Below, piece by piece: positions 27,201 to 34,599 of a DNA stretch of 64,000 nt. How positions within the stretch are numbered: the first letter of the stretch is position 1; each line of letters begins with the position of its first letter. The notes beneath the pieces are model-generated. The model was not told the origin of the DNA. It worked only from the letters and a program-made list of their open reading frames with translations, and did not search any database. The stretch lies in the NCBI GenBank assembly GCA_027624855.1, contig JAQBTQ010000014.1:1-64000 (forward strand), in the 5' to 3' direction. Source of the stretch: Bacteroidota bacterium (GTDB lineage: Bacteria > Bacteroidota > Bacteroidia > Flavobacteriales_D > Sanyastnellaceae). The position numbers were made by a program, and so were the translations under genes.

Positions 27201-28101
27201 AGTATCCAATGAGCACCAAGGTCATGCCCAATACAAAGGTGTTAGCAGCCCACCAGCCTTTCTTGTGGGTCCACCAAATTGCCGAGGTTAGGAATCCAAC
27301 CAACAGAATCGAATAGGCCAACACGCCCGAATTGAAACTGAGGCCCAAATCATTCACAAAGAACAATTCGAATTTTCCTGCCAAATTCACCACTCCTTTG
27401 ATCAAGCCCTCTTGAACAAATCCCAACAGTCCAACAGAAATGGCAAGCGTGATGGCAAGCCCTTTCCAAGAGAATTCGAATTTTTTGAAGTAATAAACCA
27501 GTGCAATTGCAGGAATGGCGAGCAAATTCAATAGGTGCACTCCAATGGACAACCCCATGAGGTAGGCAATCACCAAAATCCATCGCAAATGACCCGGTTC
27601 GTCGGCAGCATTTTCCCATTTCAAAATGGCCCAAAAAACCGCAGCAGTGAACAGCGAAGACAATGCGTACACCTCTCCTTCGACCGCCGAAAACCAAAAA
27701 CTATCACTGAATGTGTAAGCCAATGCACCAACTGCACCCGCTCCCATGATGGCCAATCGATCCCCAAAAGACTCTGTTGAATCATCTCGCCGGACCAATT
27801 TTCTCGTCAGGTGAGTGATGCTCCAGAACAAAAACAATATGGTGAATGAACTGCTCAAAGCCGAAAGTGCATTGGCAAACACTGCTGCATTTTCTGGCGT
27901 TCCAAATATCATTAGAAATCGAGCCAAGAGCATGAAAAATGGCGCTCCTGGAGGGTGCCCCACTTCCAGCTTATAAGCCGATGCAATGAATTCTCCGCAA
28001 TCCCAAAAGCTCGCCGTTGGCTCGATGGTGAGCAGATAAACCGCCGTCGCCACGAGCCACACGCCCCAGCCTGTGAAGTTGTTCAGTTTCTGATAGGTCA
28101 T
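24229..28101 (-). CDS. DUF2723 integral membrane protein (glycosyltransferase-like)
   Basis: Large membrane protein of the DUF2723 family common in Bacteroidota, thought to be related to GT-C/O-mannosyltransferase enzymes; substrate unknown. From the ATG at 28101 it is 1290 residues. The N-terminal half holds about 10 helices and the family motif LTIEPTASFWDCGEFIASAYKLEV... near residue 25 followed by HPPGAPFF; the middle contains a large soluble loop (about 330-640), a second helix cluster (about 690-860) and a soluble C-terminal domain with TNGDNDTFPLWYAQEV. Possible TAACTTCG -7 box lies at 28128-28135. Likely co-transcribed with purN and rnhA. Confidence 0.88.
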   Translation of the reverse strand: MTYQKLNNFTGWGVWLVATAVYLLTIEPTASFWDCGEFIASAYKLEVGHPPGAPFFMLLARFLMIFGTPENAAVFANALSALSSSFTILFLFWSITHLTRKLVRRDDSTESFGDRLAIMGAGAVGALAYTFSDSFWFSAVEGEVYALSSLFTAAVFWAILKWENAADEPGHLRWILVIAYLMGLSIGVHLLNLLAIPAIALVYYFKKFEFSWKGLAITLAISVGLLGFVQEGLIKGVVNLAGKFELFFVNDLGLSFNSGVLAYSILLVGFLTSAIWWTHKKGWWAANTFVLGMTLVLIGYSTFAVIVIRSAANPPMDENNPEDLFALLSYLNREQYGSRPLATGEYWGTPVETGKSYLDGRPTYVKSFSVYENKGRDVRIKSFRSQGAADAWMKENGNARMWISEEYVDSGEKKGQVPNYDSRFTMVFPRMWSSQANHQEAYKQWSNYKGYNESFLFEVPGLDRGLNSRELEQFVADNYLQAGLKKEDRIRGLNALFSANRRRLNAELFQVASDDVVQVMNPRSGRMESAPLNSPGMADAVAQFLVADLESGMSRGSGYVQSLESQKRQLELQLRYAASSGDAQGMRQAQNMLDRVERDLKPTMSENLRYFQNYQMGWMYFRYFLWNFSGRQNDTQGHGDFLDGNWISGIPFIDAERLGNQSELTESQRANKGFNRFYYLPLILGLIGLFFHAFRDHRQFLVVLSLFVLTGVAIVVYLNQYPFQPRERDYAYVGSFYAFAIWIGIGVFALYDWIRNLSIENAVIIAGSSVGVGVLSFLTETIAGSDHALSWSLLYMSVMVILLLGIALVLKLLQNQDSIRAIVMVGLSLIVPALMASEGWDDHNRAKRRTGVDFAKNYLDSLAPNAILFTNGDNDTFPLWYAQEVEGHRTDVRICNLSLLNTDWYIDQMKRQAYESAPVPIRMPEEGYRQGTRDLVILDDPKDANNPYMDLGEALEVALDDQKLRDYQGGKSFAYFPTNAFRVPVDSATIAGLGFLTDNEMDELVDAIEFTLTGADGKPKGYILKNQLAVLDMIHNNNWERPIYFAVTTGPDSYMGLQEFFRLEGLAYRLVPIRYPESENPNAYGGVQTDLMYDNIMEKWSWGGMDDVANGIYMDENNRRMVTNFRLQMSILAEELLKEDKPSKALDICALMLEKMPNENVPMSRVLMTAQTVLMELAVADSIPGVKKIYKLEEDERKLAKALAIELTQDLFQLHADELVYYHSLDKKRFDSMSQERRIAKQVAEVMIQTASVYLPDDSLATDLTKKMEEVEAIMVESEMRVQTREVVKF

Positions 28102-28187
28102 TTTCGCTTCGGTGAACAATGTGTGTAAACCAATGCGAAGTTAAGGCAGGTCCAGCTTGAATAAACGAAATCTAACCTTCGTTGGCA

Positions 28188-28210
28188 TTCGATTCTTCAG
28201 TGAAATCGAA
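28188..28210 (-). terminator. Weak hairpin downstream of the T9SS gene
   Basis: Inverted repeat TTCGATT / AATCGAA with a 9-base loop between the end of the 28239-30482 gene and the DUF2723 start. It lacks a T-run, so termination is uncertain. Confidence 0.3.
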
Positions 28211-28238
28211 GGCCTTCACCCTTCAAATAATAAACACA

Positions 28239-30482
28239 TCAATGAAGCACCATCACCTTTCCTTGAAGTGGGCGGCCATCGGTATTCGTCCAGCGAATAA
28301 CATAATAACCATTTGGCCATTCTGAGACATCCAATGTTCCTGTGGATTGCATCAATGCCTGACGATGCATTTCACGGCCATCAACGGAATAAATAACAAT
28401 GGGACTTCCCCACTTTGCTTCTTCGATTTGCCAATTCAAAGCGCCTGCCGTTGGGTTGGGCCAAACAACATGAACGGGGTCGTGTGATTCTGAAACCCAC
28501 ACCTCGTCAAAACAATCTGGCAACAACCCAAAATTCGCCTCATCATTTGATCCAAACCAATCGAACAACGTAATGGGATCACCTTGTGCAAGCAATACTG
28601 CAACCAACAATTCCTCCACGTTGACATTGGCTGCATCCCAACCCCAGAAGACATCAAAGCAAGCGGGTGGCACACATAAATTCAAGGTGTCAGATAGGGA
28701 TCCTTCAGCCGACCAAGCATCTTCAAAAGACCATCCAGCAATTTCAAATCCATCAATGAATGCTTCGAAACCCAGTTCAAAGGCCCATTCAACATCCGCT
28801 GTCCAATCGCCGTTGATGACCAATTGAATTTCCTCGCATGCCATGCCCGGGGTCTCCAATTCAATGCACGTTTCTCCGCCTGGGCAATCTTGCCAACTTT
28901 GATATCCGATGCACATCCCAACCTCCATCGGCTCCTCTGTGTCCCACGTCCAGGCGAAAGGATTTCCAGAGCCCACATTCGAACCTCCCGTCCACCAATG
29001 AATTTCTCCCCCGTAAAGTTCACCGGAAGCAGTCACCGCTGAAAAGAGGTAAATCCCATCGGCCAGTTCATCATACACAATGGAAACATCACAGCCCATT
29101 CCCGTGCAATCTGAGCATATCTCTACCTCTGCAAATGCTCCTTGAGGGCAATCAGGCGTTTCATAGCCAACTCCAAAAACATGGCATCCGTCCTCTTCAA
29201 ACGTGAAGGTCATCTCGGCAAATCCATATTCATAAGGCTCACCATCCAAGGTCCAATACAAGGTCGCTCCTTCTGGTTGGTTTAAGGCTTCAATAAAGAA
29301 GTAATCACATTCTATCTCATTCCAAGCCAATTCCAAATCGCACCCTTCGCCATCTCCACACCCTTCTGTATTCACTTCTATCGCATAGGTTTCTCCAGGG
29401 CAGTTTGCAGAATAGTAAACGGCTTGAATCACATGCCATCCCCCCGTTTCGAAGTCCCAATCAAATGCATAATTAGACCATTCAATGAATTCTCCATCAA
29501 TGGACCAGCCAATTTCTTGGTTGTCGAGGTTGCCGATACTGAATACATAGTGACATCCTTCTGAATCCACCGATATGCCCTCAGGACAATCTGTTTCAAG
29601 GTTGGAATAACACGCTTCTGCACCTTCGGGACAGGCATCCGTGAAGACTTCGACACAGACCGTCCAATTGGGATTAAAATCAAATCCAGCCTCAAACGTC
29701 AAACCATTTTCACTGGTGGGTGGCACCACTTGGCCATTAATGTACCATTCGATGATCGCACCTTCCGGTTGCTCGGGGATGGTAAACGTATACCACATCC
29801 CATCCTCGGTTGAGACCTCCATCTCCAATTCGCAATCCGCATCACCGCAACCGGTCACTTCGACTGTTGTCTGCAGCTCAACACCCATAGGACAATCAAA
29901 AGATGTGAAAAAGGCATTGATTTGATACGTGCCAGAGGCGGGAAATTCATGCTCTATGAAGTGACCTCCCCAAAAAGGTTCCGTTCCATCTCCAAAATTC
30001 CACATAACTTCTTCACCTTCTTGAAAACTGCCAATTTCGAAGGCCCAAGAACACCCTTCTCCCGCCGCATAGTCAATCGCATCAGGGCAGTTGAATTGCT
30101 GCCCTTGTTCAATGCAAAACGTTGCATCCCAGACCCCTTCGCCTTCGCCGGGAGACAATTCCAATATTTGGACGAAATCCGATTGAAAAAGTTCTATGCC
30201 AACACTTTCACCGGTCACTCCATCACCGCTTATGGCTATGGTATAACATCCAACTGAAAGGCAAAATTCTGCAGCGATGCCATTAGGCGTGACTTCCCAC
30301 GTTCCATTGGCCGTTGGCATTCCGTTGGCATTCGAAATCAAATAGTTGACATTCAAGACTGGAAAGTTCTCTCCTGCTTGATTGGAAACCCAAAACTGAA
30401 AATTGGTGCACTCCTGAGCTTGACCAGAATACGAGGCAAGCCACAGAGTCAATGCAAAACCGTAATGAAGAAAACTTTTCAT
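28239..30482 (-). CDS. Secreted cysteine-rich repeat protein with T9SS type A sorting end
   Basis: Probable surface or secreted protein of unknown function. From the ATG at 30480-30482 it is 747 residues: a signal peptide (MKSFLHYGFALTLWLASYSGQAQ), at least five PKD/Ig-like modules with recurring Cys pairs (for example MWNFGDGTEPFWGGH, GAIIEWYINGQV, EIGWSIDGEF, GATLYWTLDGEP), a further globular region, and a C-terminal T9SS sorting domain starting VVWPNPTAGALNW and ending GKVMVLH. A longer TTG-initiated frame would overlap the dioxygenase gene and start without a signal peptide, so the shorter start is used. It is 52 bp downstream of the dioxygenase gene on the same strand. Confidence 0.82.
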   Translation of the reverse strand: MKSFLHYGFALTLWLASYSGQAQECTNFQFWVSNQAGENFPVLNVNYLISNANGMPTANGTWEVTPNGIAAEFCLSVGCYTIAISGDGVTGESVGIELFQSDFVQILELSPGEGEGVWDATFCIEQGQQFNCPDAIDYAAGEGCSWAFEIGSFQEGEEVMWNFGDGTEPFWGGHFIEHEFPASGTYQINAFFTSFDCPMGVELQTTVEVTGCGDADCELEMEVSTEDGMWYTFTIPEQPEGAIIEWYINGQVVPPTSENGLTFEAGFDFNPNWTVCVEVFTDACPEGAEACYSNLETDCPEGISVDSEGCHYVFSIGNLDNQEIGWSIDGEFIEWSNYAFDWDFETGGWHVIQAVYYSANCPGETYAIEVNTEGCGDGEGCDLELAWNEIECDYFFIEALNQPEGATLYWTLDGEPYEYGFAEMTFTFEEDGCHVFGVGYETPDCPQGAFAEVEICSDCTGMGCDVSIVYDELADGIYLFSAVTASGELYGGEIHWWTGGSNVGSGNPFAWTWDTEEPMEVGMCIGYQSWQDCPGGETCIELETPGMACEEIQLVINGDWTADVEWAFELGFEAFIDGFEIAGWSFEDAWSAEGSLSDTLNLCVPPACFDVFWGWDAANVNVEELLVAVLLAQGDPITLFDWFGSNDEANFGLLPDCFDEVWVSESHDPVHVVWPNPTAGALNWQIEEAKWGSPIVIYSVDGREMHRQALMQSTGTLDVSEWPNGYYVIRWTNTDGRPLQGKVMVLH

Positions 30483-30534
30483 TGAACTTGGATTTGGTAC
30501 AATGACAAGACTCCTGACATTGCAGGATGGTTGC

Positions 30535-31068
30535 TCAATCCACAAACCGAGGGTCCGTCTCCATGACGTGCCCGCAGCCATCGCAAGTGCGCAAATCCTC
30601 GCTTCCATAGAATTCACGAAATCGCGGCAAGAAATCCTTTTCGATGTTTGTCAATTCAAAATACGTCTCATGCAGTGGGTGATTGCAGGCATCACAAAAC
30701 CACAATAACCCGTCTTTGGCATCAGTCCCTGCACGCTTGCATTCTATTACCAATCCGAGCGAACCTTCTTCACGCATGGGGCTGTGGGGCACTTTTGCAG
30801 GATGTAAATACATGTCTCCTGGACCCAATTTCATATCCACTGGCTTTCCATCTTCTTGAATCCGGACAGTGATATTTCCTTCCAATTGATAGAAGAGCTC
30901 CTCGGTTTCATTGTAATGGTAGTCCTTACGCGCGTTCGGGCCTGCGACAATCATGACGATGTAATCGCCACTTTCGACATACAAATTTTTGTTGCCCACC
31001 GGGGGCTTGAGCAGCTCGCGATTTTCTTCAATCCAAGCCGTGAGGTTGAAAGGTTTAGCAATTGGCAT
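30535..31068 (-). CDS. nbaC: 3-hydroxyanthranilate 3,4-dioxygenase
   Basis: Iron-dependent cupin enzyme opening 3-hydroxyanthranilate to ACMS, the precursor of quinolinate and NAD. The 177-residue protein shows the metal ligands in DYHYNETEELFYQ (His and Glu) and YLHPAKVPHSP (His), the substrate Arg in GPNARKDYH, and a C-terminal rubredoxin-like iron site of two Cys pairs (CDACN and CDGCG), the bacterial/fungal form. It matches kynureninase at 42706-43986 in pathway. Located 35 bp after the EamA gene on the same strand; a weak box TACTTTCA lies 4 bases before its ATG. Confidence 0.95.
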   Translation of the reverse strand: MPIAKPFNLTAWIEENRELLKPPVGNKNLYVESGDYIVMIVAGPNARKDYHYNETEELFYQLEGNITVRIQEDGKPVDMKLGPGDMYLHPAKVPHSPMREEGSLGLVIECKRAGTDAKDGLLWFCDACNHPLHETYFELTNIEKDFLPRFREFYGSEDLRTCDGCGHVMETDPRFVD

Positions 31069-31103
31069 GAGGTGAAAGTACGAATCTTATGAGTAAGTTG
31101 GAT

Positions 31104-32036
31104 TCAGGCAGAAGGGGCACTTTTTCTGCGGGTAGGCCAACTGACCAATGCCACACCCGTAAAAATCGCACCTGCGCAAAGCAACGTCCAACCATCCAAA
31201 TCGGCCGTGTAATCAATTCCTCCATCACGGCTTGCCCACCACGAAAATCCTGTAGCCAGCAGTGGCTGTAAATAAATGTAGATGCTTACAACTGTGGGCT
31301 GGACATGCAACAACGCAAAAATATTGAGTAGATACACCAAAAATGTCGTTGCCAAAACCACATAGGCCAATCCATTCCAATGAATAGCGGAAAAAGCAGA
31401 CCAATCTATCGCAGCTGCTTGTTGAATCCCAATTGGCACAACCCATAAAGCCCCAAAAAGAAACACCCACGAAATCACGGTCAATGGGCGGTATTTTGCC
31501 ATCAAGGGTTTGACAAGAACCAAATAAAAACCATAGCTCATGGCATTGATCAGCACCATGAGATCCCCTTGCCAAGAAGCATGCAGCTGCTCTTGGTTCG
31601 CGCCAATAACGAGCAACGAAATTGCTCCAACAGCACCCACGCCAATCCCAACTAGTTTTCTTGCGGTGACTGCCGTACCCAGCATCAAGGCAGATATTAC
31701 CAATACCAAGACCGGATTGATGGTCATGATGATGGATGCATTCACTGGGCTGGTGGCATTCAACCCATTAAAAAACAGCAACTGATTAATGGCCACTCCC
31801 GTTGTTCCGCACAAGAATAGCCTGAATAAATCACCGCGCTCCACCGCTTCCCAATCTCCGCGGATTCGCATAAATCCACGCAACACCCAAAAAAGGCCTC
31901 CGCCACCAATGACGCGCAACACGATAAAACCGCTCGGCCCAATGAGGTCCGGCATCAACCCTTTCGCAATTAAATAGTTGCCCCCATAAATCAGGGCCAC
32001 AATGAACAATGCGAAATGAGCCAAAAATTGCCACAT
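31104..32036 (-). CDS. EamA/DMT-family transporter
   Basis: Ten-helix inner-membrane transporter of the drug/metabolite superfamily; substrate unknown. The 310-residue product has two EamA repeats, with GGNYLIAKGLMP in the first and NAMSYGFYLVLVKPLM opening the second, and the ASIIMTINPVLVLVISALMLG helix pattern. It lies 13 bp after the ArsC/Spx-like gene and may share its transcript. Confidence 0.88.
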   Translation of the reverse strand: MWQFLAHFALFIVALIYGGNYLIAKGLMPDLIGPSGFIVLRVIGGGGLFWVLRGFMRIRGDWEAVERGDLFRLFLCGTTGVAINQLLFFNGLNATSPVNASIIMTINPVLVLVISALMLGTAVTARKLVGIGVGAVGAISLLVIGANQEQLHASWQGDLMVLINAMSYGFYLVLVKPLMAKYRPLTVISWVFLFGALWVVPIGIQQAAAIDWSAFSAIHWNGLAYVVLATTFLVYLLNIFALLHVQPTVVSIYIYLQPLLATGFSWWASRDGGIDYTADLDGWTLLCAGAIFTGVALVSWPTRRKSAPSA

Positions 32037-32049
32037 GGAGTCGATCTGC

Positions 32050-32412
32050 TTATCCTATCAAGGACTCCTTTGCAGCTTGGACTGCCGCTTTAGCCGAACC
32101 AACACAAACTTGCTCATCAAATAGAAACACGGGTCGCTTAAGGAAGGTATATTCCTCAAGTATCAGCCTGCGATAATCCGCTTCCGTTAGCGATTGATCC
32201 GCCAATCCCATCGACCTGAATTTCATGGCACGTCTTGAAAAAAGGGCTTCATATGAACCTGCCAATTCTTTCATTCGGTCCAAATCTTCGGGCGCAATGC
32301 CTTCAGCCTTGATATCCACCACTTCACAACCATGTTGCTCAGGTTTGAGTTCATCAAAAATTTTCACACAGGTTTTGCATGTTGGCAGGGTAAAGGCCTT
32401 TTTCATTTCCAT
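32050..32412 (-). CDS. ArsC/Spx-family thioredoxin-fold protein
   Basis: Small 120-residue protein of the ArsC/Spx family. An N-terminal CxxC-like site is visible in LPTCKTCVKI, then SRRAMKFRS with the family Arg, and RPVFLFDEQVCVGSA near the C-terminus. It could be an arsenate reductase-like or a Spx/YffB-type protein; no arsenic-resistance genes are nearby, so arsenate reduction is not assumed. It abuts the uridine kinase gene with no spacing. A start two codons later (MKKAFTLPT) is equally likely. Confidence 0.8.
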   Translation of the reverse strand: MEMKKAFTLPTCKTCVKIFDELKPEQHGCEVVDIKAEGIAPEDLDRMKELAGSYEALFSRRAMKFRSMGLADQSLTEADYRRLILEEYTFLKRPVFLFDEQVCVGSAKAAVQAAKESLIG

Positions 32413-33018
32413 TCAGTTTGAAGTTTTTTCCATCAGTTCAATCAAAGCGTGTAAGCCCTCTTGCCAATGGTGTTCATTGTCGACCACGACATGGGCGCGT
32501 TTCTTCCAAGGTTCAATGAATGCTTCATCAGCCGGTCGAACATGTTGCTTCCATTGGTAGCGCACCTCATCCTCTGTATAACCCCGTTCTGCTCCATCCC
32601 GGTCAATCCTGCGTTGAAGCCGCACCGAGGCTGGCGCGTCGATGTATCCGAGCAAATCAACCCGCTCCTCCATTTCAGGATAGGCCATGGCAAAAAGCCC
32701 TTCGACGACTAACCACTCCGATGGTTCAATGATGATTTTCTCCGACTGCATCACATCCCTATTGTACGTGTAAGAATCCAACTCGATGGGATGCCCGAGT
32801 CTCAATTCATCAATATCACGGATCATGGATTGGTGATCAATCACTTCAGGCAAATCAAAATTTGTCTCCCCATTTTCATCGACCGGAAGTTCGGACTTGG
32901 GCTTGTAATAATTATCCAGCGAAAGTACCGAAGCGCGTGGTCCAAAATGATCTCGAAGTCCATTCAAAACGGTCGATTTACCCGAACCGCTTCCCCCTAT
33001 GAGTGCGAGAATCTTCAT
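32413..33018 (-). CDS. udk: Uridine kinase-like P-loop kinase
   Basis: Phosphorylates uridine/cytidine in pyrimidine salvage, or a related substrate. The 201-residue protein has Walker A GGSGSGKST, the LSLDNYYKP segment with the catalytic Asp, the substrate motif NFDLPEVIDHQ, SYTYNRDV, and the VVEGLFA and IDAPASVRLQRRIDRD segments of the family. Length is close to E. coli Udk (213). It overlaps the GH3 gene by 4 bp and abuts the ArsC-like gene. Confidence 0.88.
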   Translation of the reverse strand: MKILALIGGSGSGKSTVLNGLRDHFGPRASVLSLDNYYKPKSELPVDENGETNFDLPEVIDHQSMIRDIDELRLGHPIELDSYTYNRDVMQSEKIIIEPSEWLVVEGLFAMAYPEMEERVDLLGYIDAPASVRLQRRIDRDGAERGYTEDEVRYQWKQHVRPADEAFIEPWKKRAHVVVDNEHHWQEGLHALIELMEKTSN

Positions 33019-34517
33019 GGTTGACTAACTTTTTCTATAACCTCCGCAAATTCACGGTTGTTTCCTAGTCGCGGCGGTTTGTTCTGGCCTCCGAGCTTTC
33101 CCAACGATGCCATGGCTCGCTGAAAAGATCCTGATGAGACAACGGTCATTCTTGCTGGCTGAAGGATTGAACCTGAAATTAAATCTTTGTAGTAAGGGTT
33201 TCTTTTCACCACACCTTCATTGGCAATGCGACCAAAGCGCTCCAAATCATGAGGTTCACGGCTAAATTCAATGAACCACTCATGGTAGGGCAAGCCTTCC
33301 TCAGGATTCACTTGCGGCGCAACATGAAATTCTACTACGGTCGATTGTTCATTCTCCATTGCCTCGCGAATCGCAGCCTCCACTTCCTCAGCGATTACAT
33401 GTTCTCCAAAGGCACTCGTAAAATGCTTGATTCTTCCCGTCACTTCGAGGCGATAGGGTGACTTCGAAATGAATTTCACCGTGTCTCCGACATCGTAAGC
33501 CCACAACCCCGCATTGGTCGTAACTACCAGAGCATACTGAACATTCAATTCAATTTCTGCAAGGGTAAATCGAGGTGGATTTTCCTCAAAATACCGATCG
33601 GCAGGAATGAATTCGTAAAAAATTCCCTCGTCCACCACCAATCGCAGGCCTGGCTGGTTCAATTGATCCTGGTACGCAAAAAATCCTTCCGAAGCAGGAT
33701 ACAGCTCAACTGTTGGCAAGTCTCCTCCAATCAACGCTTGAAATCGCGATCGATAGGGCTCAAAAGCAACACCTCCGAATACAAAGAGCTCCAAGTTTGG
33801 AAAAACTTCAAGTACATTTTTGGCGCCTGTGACTTCCAACAGCCGTTCAAAGTAATTCTGGACCCATGAGGGAATGCCGCTGATGAGGCGCAGATCAGCA
33901 TGCCTGGTCTCTTCAACAATCGCATCAATTTTGGCCTCCCAAGGCTCCAGGCAATTCGTCTGATACGAGGGCAATCGATTGGACTGCAGGTATTTCGGAA
34001 CGTGGTGTGCAACAATTCCGCTCAATCGGCCCATGGGAATGCCTCCCTGAGTCGCAGCGAGTTCAGGAGAACCCTGCAAAAAAATCATCTTGCCATCAAG
34101 AAAATGCGCTCGGCCCGAATTTGCTATAAAATGCAAGAGTGCGTTTCGAGCAGAACGAATATGATTGGGCATAGAATCCTTGGTAAGTGGAATGAATTTC
34201 GCTCCACTCGTCGTGCCACTCGTCTTGCAAAAGTACAAGGGTTCGCCCGGCCATAACACATCCTTTTCACCCGCAACCGCGCGATCAACCCAAGGCTTTA
34301 GTCCTTCGTAATCACGGACGGGGACCGCTGCTTGAAACTCCGCGATGCTCATCTCCGAATGCAAGCCATGATCCCGACCAAAAATGGTCCTTTCTCCTTG
34401 CCCCAGCAGGACCTTAAACCAACGGGTTTGGCAAGCTTTCGCATCAAGCGCTTTGCATGCTTCAGCCTTGACATTTTGCCTGGCAAAGATGGAACCTACC
34501 ATTGATTTGATGGACAT
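33015..34517 (-). CDS. GH3-family acyl-adenylate amino-acid ligase-like protein
   Basis: Member of the GH3 family (adenylating, acyl-acid amido synthetase fold) widespread in Bacteroidota; substrate unknown. The 500-residue protein shows the ATP-binding FCKTSGTTSGAKFIPLT, the GGVAFEPYRSRF and LYPASEGFFAYQ motifs and the VGDTVKFISKSPYRLEVTGR segment near the C-terminal domain. A -7-like box TAACTTCG (34522-34529) stands exactly 4 bases upstream of the ATG. First gene of the series running to 28239. Confidence 0.9.
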   Translation of the reverse strand: MSIKSMVGSIFARQNVKAEACKALDAKACQTRWFKVLLGQGERTIFGRDHGLHSEMSIAEFQAAVPVRDYEGLKPWVDRAVAGEKDVLWPGEPLYFCKTSGTTSGAKFIPLTKDSMPNHIRSARNALLHFIANSGRAHFLDGKMIFLQGSPELAATQGGIPMGRLSGIVAHHVPKYLQSNRLPSYQTNCLEPWEAKIDAIVEETRHADLRLISGIPSWVQNYFERLLEVTGAKNVLEVFPNLELFVFGGVAFEPYRSRFQALIGGDLPTVELYPASEGFFAYQDQLNQPGLRLVVDEGIFYEFIPADRYFEENPPRFTLAEIELNVQYALVVTTNAGLWAYDVGDTVKFISKSPYRLEVTGRIKHFTSAFGEHVIAEEVEAAIREAMENEQSTVVEFHVAPQVNPEEGLPYHEWFIEFSREPHDLERFGRIANEGVVKRNPYYKDLISGSILQPARMTVVSSGSFQRAMASLGKLGGQNKPPRLGNNREFAEVIEKVSQP

Positions 34518-34521
34518 GGCA

Positions 34522-34529
34522 CGAAGTTA
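34522..34529 (-). promoter_or_regulatory. -7-like box placed for a leaderless GH3 mRNA
   Basis: TAACTTCG on the minus strand (one mismatch to TAnnTTTG) lies 4 bases before the GH3 ATG. A T-rich -33-like region is supplied by the T-run of the terminator just upstream, 20 bases away. Confidence 0.4.
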
Positions 34530-34549
34530 CATCCAGAACCTTCGAGCAT

Positions 34550-34579
34550 AAAAAAGGGCGGTTCAAAAACCGCCCTTTT
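34550..34579 (-). terminator. Intrinsic terminator of the 34600-36633 gene
   Basis: A perfect 12-bp stem (AAAAGGGCGGTT / AACCGCCCTTTT, + 34552-34563 and 34568-34579) with a 4-base loop, followed on the minus strand by a T-run, 21 bases after the stop codon. Confidence 0.9.
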
Positions 34580-34599
34580 CAATGAAAATCTAAATTCTA

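Noticed and set aside
30483-30617. Extension of the secreted Cys-rich protein into the dioxygenase gene
   Set aside because: Overlaps a conserved gene and precedes the signal peptide.
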